From NCBI RefSeq assembly GCF_000426625.1, contig NZ_KE384547.1:1286986-1350985 (forward strand): a stretch of 64,000 nt of DNA, read 5' to 3'. Positions within the stretch are counted from its first letter, which is position 1; each line of letters opens with the position of its first letter. Shown here piece by piece: positions 53,535 through 63,178 of this stretch. The notes beneath the pieces were generated by a model, which searched no databases, was not told the origin of the DNA, and worked only from the letters and a program-made list of their open reading frames with translations. The DNA is from Psychrilyobacter atlanticus DSM 19335. GTDB lineage: Bacteria > Fusobacteriota > Fusobacteriia > Fusobacteriales > Fusobacteriaceae. The translations under genes and the position numbers were made by a program.

Positions 53535-54617
53535 ATGATTTTTGAAAACCACAATCCTTTAGAAGGAAAAGTATTCCAAATATTAGATAAGACCGGGAAG
53601 ATAGTAAATGAAAGATACTATCAGGATATTGATAGTGATCTCCTTTTAAAAATGTACAGATGTATGGTTTTGTCTAGAATCCAAGATGAATGGGCATTGA
53701 AATTTCAAAGACAGGGAAGGATGTTAACTTTTGCTCCTACACTGGGTCAAGAAGGCTTACAAGTAGCATCTATGGCTGCATGTAGAGACGACGATTGGTT
53801 AGTTCCTGCTTTTAGAAGTAATGCTGCCTGGTTATATAAGGGATTACCTATGAAAAACATCTTTTTATACTGGTGTGGAAACGAAATGGGAAGTAAGATT
53901 CCTGACCATATAAATATGCTGCCTATTGCAGTACCAATTGGAACTCAATTTAATCATGCAACTGGAATTGGAATGTCATTTAGATATACTAAAGAGGATA
54001 AGGTAGTCGTAACTTATATAGGAGATGGTGGGACTTCTGAAGGGGAATTTTATGAAGGGATAAACTTTGCAGGTGTGGTAAATGCTCCAGTAATTTTTAT
54101 TATTCAAAATAATCAATTTGCTATAAGTACCAGTGTGAAATCACAAACAAAGGCAAAAACCTTAGCCCAAAAGGGCATTGCAGCAGGAATCCCATCGATA
54201 AAAGTAGATGGAAATGACATATTTGCAATGTATTTTGCTACGAAAGAAGCTGTAGAGAATGCCAGATCAGGAAATGGACCAAGTTTAATTGAAGCTGTAA
54301 CTTACAGGCAAGGACCACATACAACAGCAGATGATCCGACTATCTATAGAACTGAGGAAGAGCATCTAGATGGAATGTCTAAAGATCCTATTATTAGAGC
54401 TAAAAACTTTTTAGTAGAAAAAGGAATTTTAACTGAGGAAGATGAGGCGAAAATCCGAGATGAATGTAAAAAAACAGTGTTTGAAGAATTTGAAAAAGCT
54501 GAGCAGGAAAATATAACTCCACTAGAAGATATTTTTAAATATACCTATGAAGAGATGACAGAAAATTTAAAAGAACAATATGAGGAAGCTAAAAAATTGG
54601 AAGGGGGGAAAAATTAA
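53535..54617 (+). CDS. pdhA: pyruvate dehydrogenase E1 alpha
   Basis: Thiamine-diphosphate subunit (360 residues) decarboxylating pyruvate. TPP/Mg motif GDGGTSEGEF starting at 163 and ending in the QNNQF segment. The RQGPHTTADDP loop contains the conserved His. It resembles the Gram-positive alpha2beta2 type; branched-chain keto acid or acetoin E1 are relatives, but the lipA link and the E2/E3 order favour PDH. Overlaps pdhB by one base. Confidence 0.9.
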   Translation: MIFENHNPLEGKVFQILDKTGKIVNERYYQDIDSDLLLKMYRCMVLSRIQDEWALKFQRQGRMLTFAPTLGQEGLQVASMAACRDDDWLVPAFRSNAAWLYKGLPMKNIFLYWCGNEMGSKIPDHINMLPIAVPIGTQFNHATGIGMSFRYTKEDKVVVTYIGDGGTSEGEFYEGINFAGVVNAPVIFIIQNNQFAISTSVKSQTKAKTLAQKGIAAGIPSIKVDGNDIFAMYFATKEAVENARSGNGPSLIEAVTYRQGPHTTADDPTIYRTEEEHLDGMSKDPIIRAKNFLVEKGILTEEDEAKIRDECKKTVFEEFEKAEQENITPLEDIFKYTYEEMTENLKEQYEEAKKLEGGKN

Positions 54618-55594
54618 TGAAAGCTTTAAATAATATAGAGGCGTTGAACCAAGCTTTGGATCAAATGATGGAAAAAGATAAAAAAATAGTTATTTATGGT
54701 GAAGATGCAGGTTTTGAAGGAGGAGTATTTAGAGCAACGAAAGGACTTCAAGCCAAGTACGGAAAGGATAGATGCTTTGACTCTCCTCTAACAGAAGCGG
54801 GAATCATGGGATCGGGAATAGGTATGGCAATAAATGGGATGAAACCAGTTTTAGAGATACAGTTTCAAGGTTTTTTATTCCCAGGATTAAATCAATTGTT
54901 AGTCCATGGAGCTAGGTTTAGAAATAGATCCAGGGGAAGATTCACAGTACCAATGGTTGTCAGAATGCCATATGGAGGAGGAATAAGAGCGTTAGAACAT
55001 CATTCTGAAAGTATAGAAGCAATGTTAGCTCATACTCCAGGTTTAAAAGTTGTGGTCCCGTCAAATCCATATGATACAAAGGGGTTGATGGTCTCTGCAA
55101 TTAAAGATCCCGATCCAGTTGTTTTTTTAGAGCCTAAGAGGATATATAGAGCTTTCAAACAGGAAGTTCCCGAAGAGATCTATGAAGTTCCTATTGGAAA
55201 AGCAAGAATTTTAAAAGAGGGAAATGATATTACTGTAGTGGGATGGGGTGCAATGATCCCAGAGATACAATTAGCAGTAAAAGATTTAGAACAAGAGGGG
55301 GTAAGTGTAGAATTAATTGACCTAAGGACTATCTCCCCAATTGATAAAGAAACAATAGAAAATTCTGTAAAGAAAACAGGAAGATTTTTAGTCGTTCACG
55401 AAGCTGTAAGATCTTTTGGGGTAGGGGCAGAATTAATCTCAATAGTAAATGAAAAAGCTTTTTTGCACTTAGAGTCCCCTCCCACTAGATTAACGGGATA
55501 TGATGTTATAATCCCATTAGCAAAGGGAGAAGGACATTTTATGATTAATCCAGAAAAAATAAAATTAAAAGTAAAAGAACTTATAAATTATTAA
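54617..55594 (+). CDS. pdhB: pyruvate dehydrogenase E1 beta
   Basis: 325 residues. IYGEDAGFEGGVFRATKGL and GNGMKP-like INGMKPVLEIQFQGF are characteristic, as are MPYGGGIRALEHHSES and the C-terminal GEGHFMINPEKI. Forms the heterotetramer with PdhA. Start codon TAATG overlaps the pdhA stop. Confidence 0.92.
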   Translation: MKALNNIEALNQALDQMMEKDKKIVIYGEDAGFEGGVFRATKGLQAKYGKDRCFDSPLTEAGIMGSGIGMAINGMKPVLEIQFQGFLFPGLNQLLVHGARFRNRSRGRFTVPMVVRMPYGGGIRALEHHSESIEAMLAHTPGLKVVVPSNPYDTKGLMVSAIKDPDPVVFLEPKRIYRAFKQEVPEEIYEVPIGKARILKEGNDITVVGWGAMIPEIQLAVKDLEQEGVSVELIDLRTISPIDKETIENSVKKTGRFLVVHEAVRSFGVGAELISIVNEKAFLHLESPPTRLTGYDVIIPLAKGEGHFMINPEKIKLKVKELINY

Positions 55595-55615
55595 AATGGA
55601 ACGTGGGAGGAGATA

Positions 55616-56851
55616 ATGTTTGAGTTTAAATTTGCTGATATTGGAGAAGGAATCCATCAAGGAAAAGTAATAGATTGTTTTTTTAAAGTTGGAGACACGG
55701 TAGAAGAAGGAGAAAGTTTATTTTTAGTAGAAACAGATAAAGTAAATGCCGAAATACCCTCACCTGCTAATGGTATAATTGCTGCTATTAATTTTGAGAT
55801 AAATGACATTATCAATGTAGGGGATGTAGTCGTTGTTATAGATGATGATACCGCTAATGTTACTGAGACGGTAAAAGGAGTAGCAGAGGAAGAAAAAGGA
55901 GCAAGTGTTGTAGGTGAAGTGACTATTTCTAATGAATTAATTCCTAGTTTCCACACAAAAGAAGTGGAAGAGAAAATAATTAGGAGAAAATCTTTAGCAA
56001 CCCCAGTAGCCAGAAGAATGGCGAAAGATTTAGAGGTAGATATAAACGAAGTTAGAGGCAGTGGATTAAATGGCAGAGTAATGAAAGAGGATATTCAAAA
56101 GTTTTATAATTTAAACAACAAGGTAGAAGTAGTTAAAGCAGAAGTCACAAAATCAATAGTTTCAGAAAATTATGATGACATCAGGAAAGAGATGTCAGAA
56201 GTGAGGAAAGCTATCTCTAAAGCTACAAGCATTTCAAAAAAAGAAATCCCTCATACTACTCTATTTGATGATATAGATTTAGAAAAATTGGTAAAATTAA
56301 AGGCCGAATTATCAGAAGAGGTAGGGATTAAATTAACCTATATGCCATTCATAATGAAAGCAGTTTATTTAGGGATAAAGAAATATCCCATATTTAATTC
56401 AATAATCGATGGAGAAGGAATCATCTATAAAAAGCAGGTAAATTTAGGAGTAGCAGTGGATACTGACTATGGGTTAGTAGTTCCTGTATTAAAAGATTTA
56501 TCTAGTTTAAGTATTATTGAGATAAGTGAAAAATTAAAGGATTTAGGTAATAGGGCTAAAGATAAAAAATTGTCTATAGAAGATATAACAGGTGGAACAT
56601 TCACTGTGAGTAATTTTGGGAAATTTGCTAAGGCAGGCACTCCTATAATTAAATATCCAGAAGTGGCTATACTAGGGGTCGGAAGAGTTAATAGGCAGGC
56701 TGTTATAGTAGATTCAGAAATTCAGGTAAGATCAATCCTCCCCATATCTCTGTCAGTAGATCATCGAATAATAGATGGAGCAGACGGTGGAAGGTTCGTT
56801 GAAGAAATTAGATCTTATCTAGAAAATCCAAAGTTATTATTACTTAGTTAG
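55616..56851 (+). CDS. pdhC: dihydrolipoamide acetyltransferase E2
   Basis: 411 residues. One lipoyl domain (1-78) with lipoylated Lys42 in ETDKVNAEIPSP. Peripheral-subunit-binding domain at about 128-163 (ATPVARRMAKDLEVDINEV). Catalytic domain from about 190, ending in SVDHRIIDGADGG with the active His. The only obvious lipoate acceptor in the window. Confidence 0.93.
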   Translation: MFEFKFADIGEGIHQGKVIDCFFKVGDTVEEGESLFLVETDKVNAEIPSPANGIIAAINFEINDIINVGDVVVVIDDDTANVTETVKGVAEEEKGASVVGEVTISNELIPSFHTKEVEEKIIRRKSLATPVARRMAKDLEVDINEVRGSGLNGRVMKEDIQKFYNLNNKVEVVKAEVTKSIVSENYDDIRKEMSEVRKAISKATSISKKEIPHTTLFDDIDLEKLVKLKAELSEEVGIKLTYMPFIMKAVYLGIKKYPIFNSIIDGEGIIYKKQVNLGVAVDTDYGLVVPVLKDLSSLSIIEISEKLKDLGNRAKDKKLSIEDITGGTFTVSNFGKFAKAGTPIIKYPEVAILGVGRVNRQAVIVDSEIQVRSILPISLSVDHRIIDGADGGRFVEEIRSYLENPKLLLLS

Positions 56852-56862
56852 GAGGTTAAAAT

Positions 56863-58230
56863 ATGTATGACTTAATTGTCCTTGGGGGAGGTCCTGGAGG
56901 TTATGTAGCTAGTATAAAAGCAAGTCAACTGGGAATGAAAGTAGCTATAATAGAAAAAAATAAATATGGAGGAGTTTGTTTAAATGTTGGGTGTATTCCT
57001 ACTAAAACAATGTTAAAGTCATCGAGGCTTTTCAGTGACATGTTAGAAGCTGAAAAATTTGGAATAGATATAGAGGGCAGCTTTAATATAAATTGGAAAA
57101 ACGTTATAAAAAGAAAAGACAAAGTGGTAAATAAACTTGTTGCAGGAGTAGAATTTCTACTAAAAAAAAATAAAATTGATATGTTTAATGGAGTAGGAAA
57201 GGTCATCAATAAAAATACAGTAGAAGTTGGTGGTAAAAAAATAGTATGTAAAAATTTACTTATTTGTACAGGATCAAATGCTAGGATTCCAGAGATAGAA
57301 GGAGCAAAAGAAGCTCTAGATAGCGGCTATCTAATGACCAGTACAGAAATTTTAAATATTAGAGAGATCCCTCAAAGATTAACAGTAATAGGAGGAGGAG
57401 TAATAGGAATAGAGTTCGCTATACTCTTCGCTTCTTTGGGGACAAAGGTTACCATAATCCAAAGAAGTGGAAGGATCCTTGATGCTCTAGATAAAGATGT
57501 AATCAAAGAAATCACAGAAGTTTTAGAAGAAAAAAATGTAGAAATAGTCTATAACACCAATACAAATTACATAGGAACTGATTATATTGAGTATACTACC
57601 AATGAAAAAAAAGTGAAATTAGAAGGAGATAAAGTTTTAGTTTGTATAGGAAGAGCACCTAATTTAAAAGGAATAAAAAATTTAAATTTAGAGATTGAAA
57701 GAGGGGCCATAAAAACAAACAATAAGATGGAGACCAGTATAAATGGAGTTTATGCTGCTGGGGATGTCAATGGAATTATGCAGTTAGCACATGTGGCTTC
57801 CCATGAAGGAGTAATAGCAGTTGAAAACATGTTTGGAGAGGATCTAAAAATAGATTATAATAAAGCCCCTTACTGTATCTATACATTTCCAGAAGTAGCA
57901 GGTGTAGGGCTCACTGAAAGGGAAGCTAAAAAACAATATCCAAATGAAATTAAAGTTTCTAAATTTCCTCTATCTGTTAATGGAAAAGCACTAGCTGAAG
58001 GGGAAGCTAGGGGGTTTGTAAAAATAATAGCTACTAAAAAATATGATGAAGTTATAGGAGTCCATATTGTTGCAAGTCATGCAACTGATATGATCAGTGA
58101 GATAGTTACTACCATGGAATTAGAAGGAACTGCCAAGGAGATCACTCGAGCTATCCATCCTCACCCAACAATGTCTGAAGCTGTTGTAGAATCCGCCATG
58201 GGGATAGTGGATAAAGCCATTCATATTTAA
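56863..58230 (+). CDS. pdhD: dihydrolipoamide dehydrogenase E3
   Basis: 455-residue flavoprotein. FAD site GGGPGGY at 8-14; redox pair Cys39/Cys44 (GGVCLNVGCIPTK); NAD site GGGVIGIEFA; C-terminal dyad His in HPHPTMSEAV. Regenerates lipoamide and makes NADH, which Nqr on the other side of lipB can oxidise. Last gene of the operon. Confidence 0.95.
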   Translation: MYDLIVLGGGPGGYVASIKASQLGMKVAIIEKNKYGGVCLNVGCIPTKTMLKSSRLFSDMLEAEKFGIDIEGSFNINWKNVIKRKDKVVNKLVAGVEFLLKKNKIDMFNGVGKVINKNTVEVGGKKIVCKNLLICTGSNARIPEIEGAKEALDSGYLMTSTEILNIREIPQRLTVIGGGVIGIEFAILFASLGTKVTIIQRSGRILDALDKDVIKEITEVLEEKNVEIVYNTNTNYIGTDYIEYTTNEKKVKLEGDKVLVCIGRAPNLKGIKNLNLEIERGAIKTNNKMETSINGVYAAGDVNGIMQLAHVASHEGVIAVENMFGEDLKIDYNKAPYCIYTFPEVAGVGLTEREAKKQYPNEIKVSKFPLSVNGKALAEGEARGFVKIIATKKYDEVIGVHIVASHATDMISEIVTTMELEGTAKEITRAIHPHPTMSEAVVESAMGIVDKAIHI

Positions 58231-58298
58231 TTTAAAATTATAAAAGGTCTATGACTCATAGATCTTTCTATAAAATAAATATTATGTGAGATCATAAA

Positions 58299-58326
58299 AA
58301 ATAAGGGCTTAAAAGCCCTTATTTTT
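58299..58326. terminator. bidirectional terminator
   Basis: AAATAAGGGCTT / AAGCCCTTATTT stem with T tails on both strands, between pdhD and the converging YbaK gene. Confidence 0.88.
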
Positions 58327-58330
58327 TAAA

Positions 58331-58801
58331 TTATATCGTTTCATCCTTAGTAATATCTATCCAAATGCCCTTAGTTACCTCTGCCAGATATTCTACATCT
58401 ATCTCTACAGCAGAGTTAGGAGAACCTCCAGCTGGATATACAGTGGTAAACTCCTTCAAAGATATATCCAAGTATATATCTAATTTTTTAGGCAGACCAA
58501 AGGGACATACGCCTCCTATAGGGTGACCCGTAACCTCTTCTACTTTTTCATACTTAACAAACTTAGGTTTTTGTTTAAAATAATCTTTAAACTTTCTATT
58601 ATCTGTCTTGGCACGACCTTTAGTTAAAATTAAAATTTCTTTTTCTTTCAATTCAAACGCTAAAGTTTTAGCTATCATATCTGGCTGAACACCTAAAGCT
58701 TTTGCTGCTTTTTCTACAGTAGAGGTATCTTCTGTGGTTTCAATGATCTTTAAAGGCAGGTTATTATCTTTAAAATATTCTTTCACACTCTGAACACTCA
58801 T
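58331..58801 (-). CDS. ybaK: YbaK/EbsC-family aminoacyl-tRNA deacylase
   Basis: 156 residues of the YbaK/ProX fold. Conserved TLAFELKEKEILILTKG with the substrate-site Lys, the VTGHPIGGVCPFGLP segment and AGGSPNSAVEID near the C-terminus. Family members hydrolyse mischarged tRNA-Pro or tRNA-Cys species. It is 20 bases after a small gene on the same strand. Confidence 0.9.
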   Translation of the reverse strand: MSVQSVKEYFKDNNLPLKIIETTEDTSTVEKAAKALGVQPDMIAKTLAFELKEKEILILTKGRAKTDNRKFKDYFKQKPKFVKYEKVEEVTGHPIGGVCPFGLPKKLDIYLDISLKEFTTVYPAGGSPNSAVEIDVEYLAEVTKGIWIDITKDETI

Positions 58802-58821
58802 TATTTTCCTCCTATTTAATA

Positions 58822-59013
58822 TTAATTTTCTTTATTATTTCCCCCCGACTCAAGATCATGTTTAAGCCATCTCATAAAATTATTATTATGTAATAAATAA
58901 GTTTTTTTTGGATTATCTTTAAAATATTTATCTTTTTTTGCTTTTGGAATTTCTTTTTCATATTGAGAATACAGTTCTTCTAATTTGTTTAACAGTCCTC
59001 TAGATACTTTCAT
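58822..59013 (-). CDS. 63-aa basic helical protein, unknown
   Basis: The frame opens upstream at a TTG within the TTTGGAGGG ribosome site; ATG at 59013, 8 bases after that site, is the real start. The product is Lys-rich and helical (LEELYSQYEKEIPKAKKDKYF, then NNNFMRWLKHDLESGG). No family recognised. Co-transcribed with the YbaK gene. Confidence 0.65.
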   Translation of the reverse strand: MKVSRGLLNKLEELYSQYEKEIPKAKKDKYFKDNPKKTYLLHNNNFMRWLKHDLESGGNNKEN

Positions 59014-59171
59014 TCTCAATCCCTCCAAATATTTAAATTCTAATACTTTATATACTACAATATTTAAAGAAAATCAACTTTTCCTTACTAAAGAGTAAAG
59101 AATCAACCTACAATTTCATTATAAATTCTAGAGAAATAAAAGGTTAAAATTCTATGAAAGTTTCTATAAAA

Positions 59172-59199
59172 AAACCAAGGAAAATAATCCTTGGCTTTT
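59172..59199 (-). terminator. terminator of the acetyltransferase gene
   Basis: AAACCAAGGA / TCCTTGG stem with A and T tracts on either side. Confidence 0.8.
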
Positions 59200-59211
59200 T
59201 TTCAATGTTTT

Positions 59212-59763
59212 TTACATCCGTTCTTCCCACTCTTCTCTCAAGATACCATAACTTACAGAATCATAATATTTATTATCTAGAATACGGGCTTTTCTATAAG
59301 TTGCTTCCTTTTTCATCCCTAATTTTTCTGATAATTTCATCATCCGCTCATTTCCTGACCAAGTTGTAAGACCGAGCCTTACAATTTTAGGGTTTTCATT
59401 AAACACCTCAGATATCCACATCTTTAATGCGTCATAACCTATTCCTTTACCCCAATAATTTTCATTAAATATAACAACTCCTATTTCCATCCATAATGTT
59501 TCTTTAGATTTCCAATAAGAATTTACCGCCCCGATTAATTCATCGTTATCGGAGTTGACAATCATCTTTCCTGCCTTAACATTTTCTTCCCCATTTAAAA
59601 ATTTATTTCTATAGTTTTCAACTAACTCTTCTAATTCATTTAATGTTGACTGCTCAAAATATGGCCCATTATATTTATGATGTTCTCTTTCTGGCTTATT
59701 TAATTCTAAGTAGCTCTCTAAATCTTTCATCATTAATTTTCTAAGTTTAATATTTTGTTCCAT
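59212..59763 (-). CDS. GNAT N-acetyltransferase, RimJ/RimL type
   Basis: 183 residues. The acetyl-CoA-binding pyrophosphate loop appears as NYWGKGIGYDAL, preceded by IGVVIFNE and followed by WSGNERMMKLSEKLGMKKEATYRKA, as in ribosomal-protein or spermidine-type acetyltransferases. Substrate unknown. A 19-codon ORF ends 8 bases before its start. Confidence 0.85.
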   Translation of the reverse strand: MEQNIKLRKLMMKDLESYLELNKPEREHHKYNGPYFEQSTLNELEELVENYRNKFLNGEENVKAGKMIVNSDNDELIGAVNSYWKSKETLWMEIGVVIFNENYWGKGIGYDALKMWISEVFNENPKIVRLGLTTWSGNERMMKLSEKLGMKKEATYRKARILDNKYYDSVSYGILREEWEERM

Positions 59764-59771
59764 GGAACCCC

Positions 59772-59831
59772 CTAATTTTTTAATATAACACCTTCAATAG
59801 ATTCATTTGCTCTTCTAAAATATAAATTCAT
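59772..59831 (-). CDS. 19-codon upstream ORF before the acetyltransferase
   Basis: ATG 6 bases after AGGGGGG encodes MNLYFRRANESIEGVILKN and a stop that merges with the next ribosome site (TAGGGGG). It may be a translation-coupling leader, or the surviving N-terminus of another GNAT gene, since the wording resembles GNAT starts. Confidence 0.4.
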   Translation of the reverse strand: MNLYFRRANESIEGVILKN

Positions 59832-59972
59832 AATAATCCCCCCTAATTTTTAATTCCTTTAAAAGTATATCATAATTTTTTATTTTATCCAGATTAATAT
59901 ATAGTCAGTCATTGACATTTTTTTATTTCTTTTGTTTCTTCATGAAATATGTGTTATAAATATTTTAATTTC

Positions 59973-60006
59973 AAAAAAAATCAGGCATAAATACCTGATT
60001 TTTTTG
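59973..60006 (-). terminator. terminator of the alanine symporter gene
   Basis: AAATCAGG / CCTGATTT stem, eight-base loop, with T runs on both sides. Confidence 0.82.
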
Positions 60007-60038
60007 AATATTATTATTCTAACATAATTTTTTATACC

Positions 60039-61604
60039 TTATGATATCTTCAGTTCTGCTGCGCCTTCTTCAACTATTACTGTGTCTCTTCCCTCTCTTC
60101 TTATTTCATCCCATACAGAAAAATTTCCTTCTATCCCAATCTTATTTGGATTAAAGTCCCACTCATCTTCTCTATTTTCTTTCATTCTTAATTTATAATC
60201 TTTCAGGCAGGCAATTGCTGGTTTATGCATTATTAAAATTCCTACTATATTTATCCAGGCCATTATTCCTATCCCTATATCTCCAAAAGTCCAAGCCATT
60301 CCTCCTGCTGCTACAGAACCTGAAAATGTAAATCCAAGATATACTAACTTTGAAACAAATCTGACTTTTTTACCTTTTTCACTACCCTTAGTTAAATATA
60401 CTAACGCTGTATCTCCATTCCAGAAAAATGCTAATAATGTAGTAAAGGCAAAGAATACTATGGCTATGGCAACTATATATGCACCATATCCAATACCTAT
60501 ATCTAATGCTGTAGATGTATTAGCGGCTCCTACTGATCCCATACTCATACTAGAAGTTGCACCCTTTCCTGCAAATATTGTCTTACCGGTAGCTCCATCA
60601 AAGACCTTATATGCTCCTGTAATAATAATCATCAAAGCTGTAGCTGTACATACAAATATTGAGTCAATATAGATAGAAAATGCTTGTATCAATCCTTGTT
60701 TAGCAGGATGTGATGTATCTGCTGCTGCTGCTGAAGCTGGTCCCGTTCCCTGCCCTGCTTCATTCGAATAAATACCTCTTTTTACACCCCAAGATATTGC
60801 TGCACCTGCAATTCCTGCAAAAGCTTCTTCTTTTCCAAATGCAGATTTAACTATTAAAGTTAATGATGGGATGATATCCCCGGCATTAAGTGCCAGCACT
60901 ATCACTGCAATGATGATATATATTACTGCCATAAATGGAACTACTATACCAGCAAACTTCGCTAATCTTTTCGCTCCTCCAAAAACAATAACACTTAAGA
61001 ATCCTACAATAATTAATCCTGTCATCCATTGAGGAACTCCTACTGCTGTCTTTAAACTTCCTGCGATTACATTTGATTGAGTAGACGGCATACATATCAA
61101 CATAGCTAACACTGTAGACATTGCAAATAAATTTCCATACCAAGTTTTCCCGCCTAATAACCCTTTTTTAAAGTAATAAGCAGGTCCTCCTCTATATCCA
61201 CCTTCAAATTTTTCTTTATATAATTGTCCCAATGTAGATTCCACATATGATGATGCAGCCCCTAACAATGAAATCACCCATAACCAGAATATCGACCCAG
61301 GTCCTCCTAATGCTATGGCTGTAGCTACTCCTGCAATATTTCCAGTTCCTACCCTTCCGGATACAGACATACACATGGCTTCAAATCCACTTATTGAATT
61401 TTCTGATTTCTCTCTACCTTGAACATCTTTTCCCAATAGTAATCTTATCATCTCTTTAATCATCATAAATTGAACACCACTTGTTTTTAAAGTAAAAAAC
61501 AACCCTGCACCTAAACAAAGATATACAAGCACCGGTGACCAAACAATACTATTTAACCCATTAATTATAACTTCCATTAAAACCTCCAAAGTAATTTCGT
61601 ACAA
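60039..61604 (-). CDS. alsT: sodium:alanine/glycine symporter, AGCS family
   Basis: 521 residues, about ten to eleven membrane helices. Family markers: SVSGRVGTGNIAGVATAI (Na+/substrate site), GAASSYVESTLGQLYK, GGPAYYFKKGL and RGIYSNEAGQGTGP. Imports alanine or glycine with sodium, fitting the sodium-based energetics implied by Nqr. The cytoplasmic C-terminal tail of about 60 residues is charged. Confidence 0.93.
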   Translation of the reverse strand: MYEITLEVLMEVIINGLNSIVWSPVLVYLCLGAGLFFTLKTSGVQFMMIKEMIRLLLGKDVQGREKSENSISGFEAMCMSVSGRVGTGNIAGVATAIALGGPGSIFWLWVISLLGAASSYVESTLGQLYKEKFEGGYRGGPAYYFKKGLLGGKTWYGNLFAMSTVLAMLICMPSTQSNVIAGSLKTAVGVPQWMTGLIIVGFLSVIVFGGAKRLAKFAGIVVPFMAVIYIIIAVIVLALNAGDIIPSLTLIVKSAFGKEEAFAGIAGAAISWGVKRGIYSNEAGQGTGPASAAAADTSHPAKQGLIQAFSIYIDSIFVCTATALMIIITGAYKVFDGATGKTIFAGKGATSSMSMGSVGAANTSTALDIGIGYGAYIVAIAIVFFAFTTLLAFFWNGDTALVYLTKGSEKGKKVRFVSKLVYLGFTFSGSVAAGGMAWTFGDIGIGIMAWINIVGILIMHKPAIACLKDYKLRMKENREDEWDFNPNKIGIEGNFSVWDEIRREGRDTVIVEEGAAELKIS

Positions 61605-61636
61605 TAAATCTAAACTTTATTTGTTTACTAAATAAA

Positions 61637-61665
61637 AGTTTAGCATCACTTTTCATAGATGTCAA
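61637..61665 (-). promoter_or_regulatory. promoter for the alanine symporter gene
   Basis: Minus strand TTGACA, 17-base spacer, TAAACT, about 33 bases before the start codon. Just upstream CGAACAG / CTG-TTTTTGTTCG could form a hairpin. Confidence 0.75.
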
Positions 61666-61669
61666 AGCT

Positions 61670-62370
61670 AAAAACGAACAGCTATTCCTGTTTTTGTTCG
61701 CTTTTTTTCGTTTTAAACGTTATAAAAAGTGAATTTTTTATCAAAATTAAACGAAGAAATTAAACTTAGAAATATTAAAATTTGAATTTAGATATTATAA
61801 CGTTTTAAAATAGCACAAGCAAAGAAATTAACTGTACCATCTGGAATATTTTGATTTTAAATTTTGAATTTCCAAATTTTTTTTAGATTTATATTTTTTA
61901 GATTTCAGATAGATTTATCAATCGATATTTTAGTTTAGCGGTTATTTCTTATAAAACACTCTATAGCTTATCAGTTATTACTATAACCTAATATACATAT
62001 ATTCAATTTAATCCGGTATAAGAAACTTTTATTAATTTAAAAATCATCTCTAATACTGTATTTTAAAATGATACTAAAGTATTTAAAAAGGTGGTCCTAT
62101 TCTCTGATTAGTGAAATAAATAACAAATTTTGAGCGTTCATTAATTGTTTTTTTATTGTCGTATTCTAATACTATTCTAATACAATTATAATAAACTTTT
62201 AATTTTTTCTTTCGTTTTTTATTCCCTTCCTTTTCTAGATGACCCTGTGAAAACAAATAAGAATTTGTTTTTATGCTTACATTACTATTTTTAATTAAAA
62301 CATTCTAATTATCGTGAACAAAATTCAGAAAAACTGCAGATAAAACTAATAAAAGGATATCTTTAGATAT
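61670..62370. other. long AT-rich gap without a recognisable gene
   Basis: About 700 bases between the symporter promoter and the end of the pentapeptide gene. It is very AT-rich, with AAACGTTATAA / TTATAACGTTTTAAA motifs near 61705-61720 and 61795-61810. I see no supported ORF, RNA or terminator. A minus-strand terminator for the pentapeptide gene is not evident. Confidence 0.5.
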
Positions 62371-62976
62371 TTATTCGACAACAACATCAAACTTGGCACC
62401 GATTAGATCAGCACCACTTAAATTTACACCACTTAAGTTTGCACCACTTAAATCGGCGTCTCTTAAATTTACATTCCTTAAATCGGCATTCCTTAAATTC
62501 GCACCACTTAAATCGGCACTCCTTAAATTTGAATTACTTAAGTCAGAGTTACTCAAGTTAGCAAGAACTAAATTTGCTCTAGTTAAATTAGTTCCGGTTA
62601 AATTAGTATTGGCTAAATCAGCGTTAGTTAAATTTACACCACATAAATTTGCACCACGTAAAATATTAGCAGTTAATTTTGCACCGGATAAATTTGCGTT
62701 ACGTAAATTTGTATAACTTAAATCTGTATTATTAAAATCAACACCGGATAAATTTGCATAGCTTAAGTCGGCATAAATAAAATGAGTATCCGCTAAATTG
62801 ATATCACGCAGATCAGCACAAGTTAAGTTTACATTAGTTAAATTTGCATTACGTAAATCAGTATTACGTAAATCAGCATAACTCAAATCCAGATTTCTTA
62901 GATTAACATAACTTAGATCTGCATTACGTAAATTTGCTTTCCTCAAATCCCCACTTAAATCCCTAGACTGTAACAT
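62371..62976 (-). CDS. pentapeptide-repeat protein
   Basis: 201 residues made almost entirely of A(D/N)LxX repeats (for example LRNADLSYVNLRNLDLSYAD), about 37 units from residue 5 to the last ten residues. Such chains fold as a square right-handed beta helix; some mimic DNA and protect gyrase from quinolones or toxins, but most have no known role. There is no signal peptide. The high repeat regularity at base level (TTAAATTTGCACCA phrases) implies recent repeat expansion. Strong ribosome site AAGGAGG. Confidence 0.9.
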   Translation of the reverse strand: MLQSRDLSGDLRKANLRNADLSYVNLRNLDLSYADLRNTDLRNANLTNVNLTCADLRDINLADTHFIYADLSYANLSGVDFNNTDLSYTNLRNANLSGAKLTANILRGANLCGVNLTNADLANTNLTGTNLTRANLVLANLSNSDLSNSNLRSADLSGANLRNADLRNVNLRDADLSGANLSGVNLSGADLIGAKFDVVVE

Positions 62977-63126
62977 AAAAACCTCCTTTTTAATTTTTTT
63001 TAGAATATTTCCCCATAAATTTCTTCCTCTCTATTTTTTTCACAAAATTAAGAATTAGTATACCATTTTTCTTCAAACGTTGAAAGTCTAAATTTAATGG
63101 GTTTCTTTAATTTCATCAAAAAAATA

Positions 63127-63158
63127 AAAAAAACAGAGTATTTATAATTCTGTTTTTA
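63127..63158 (-). terminator. terminator of the small zinc-ribbon gene
   Basis: AAAAACAGAG / TTCTGTTTTT stem (one G-T pair) around an AT loop, T-rich on the minus strand. Confidence 0.7.
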
Positions 63159-63178
63159 TAAATTGATATTTCTTCAGG

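Noticed and set aside
62393-62976. Regular short repeats resembling a CRISPR array or satellite DNA
   Set aside because: The periodicity is 15 bases and in frame with an ORF on the minus strand encoding A(D/N)LxX pentapeptides, so it is coding repeat, not spacer-repeat structure.
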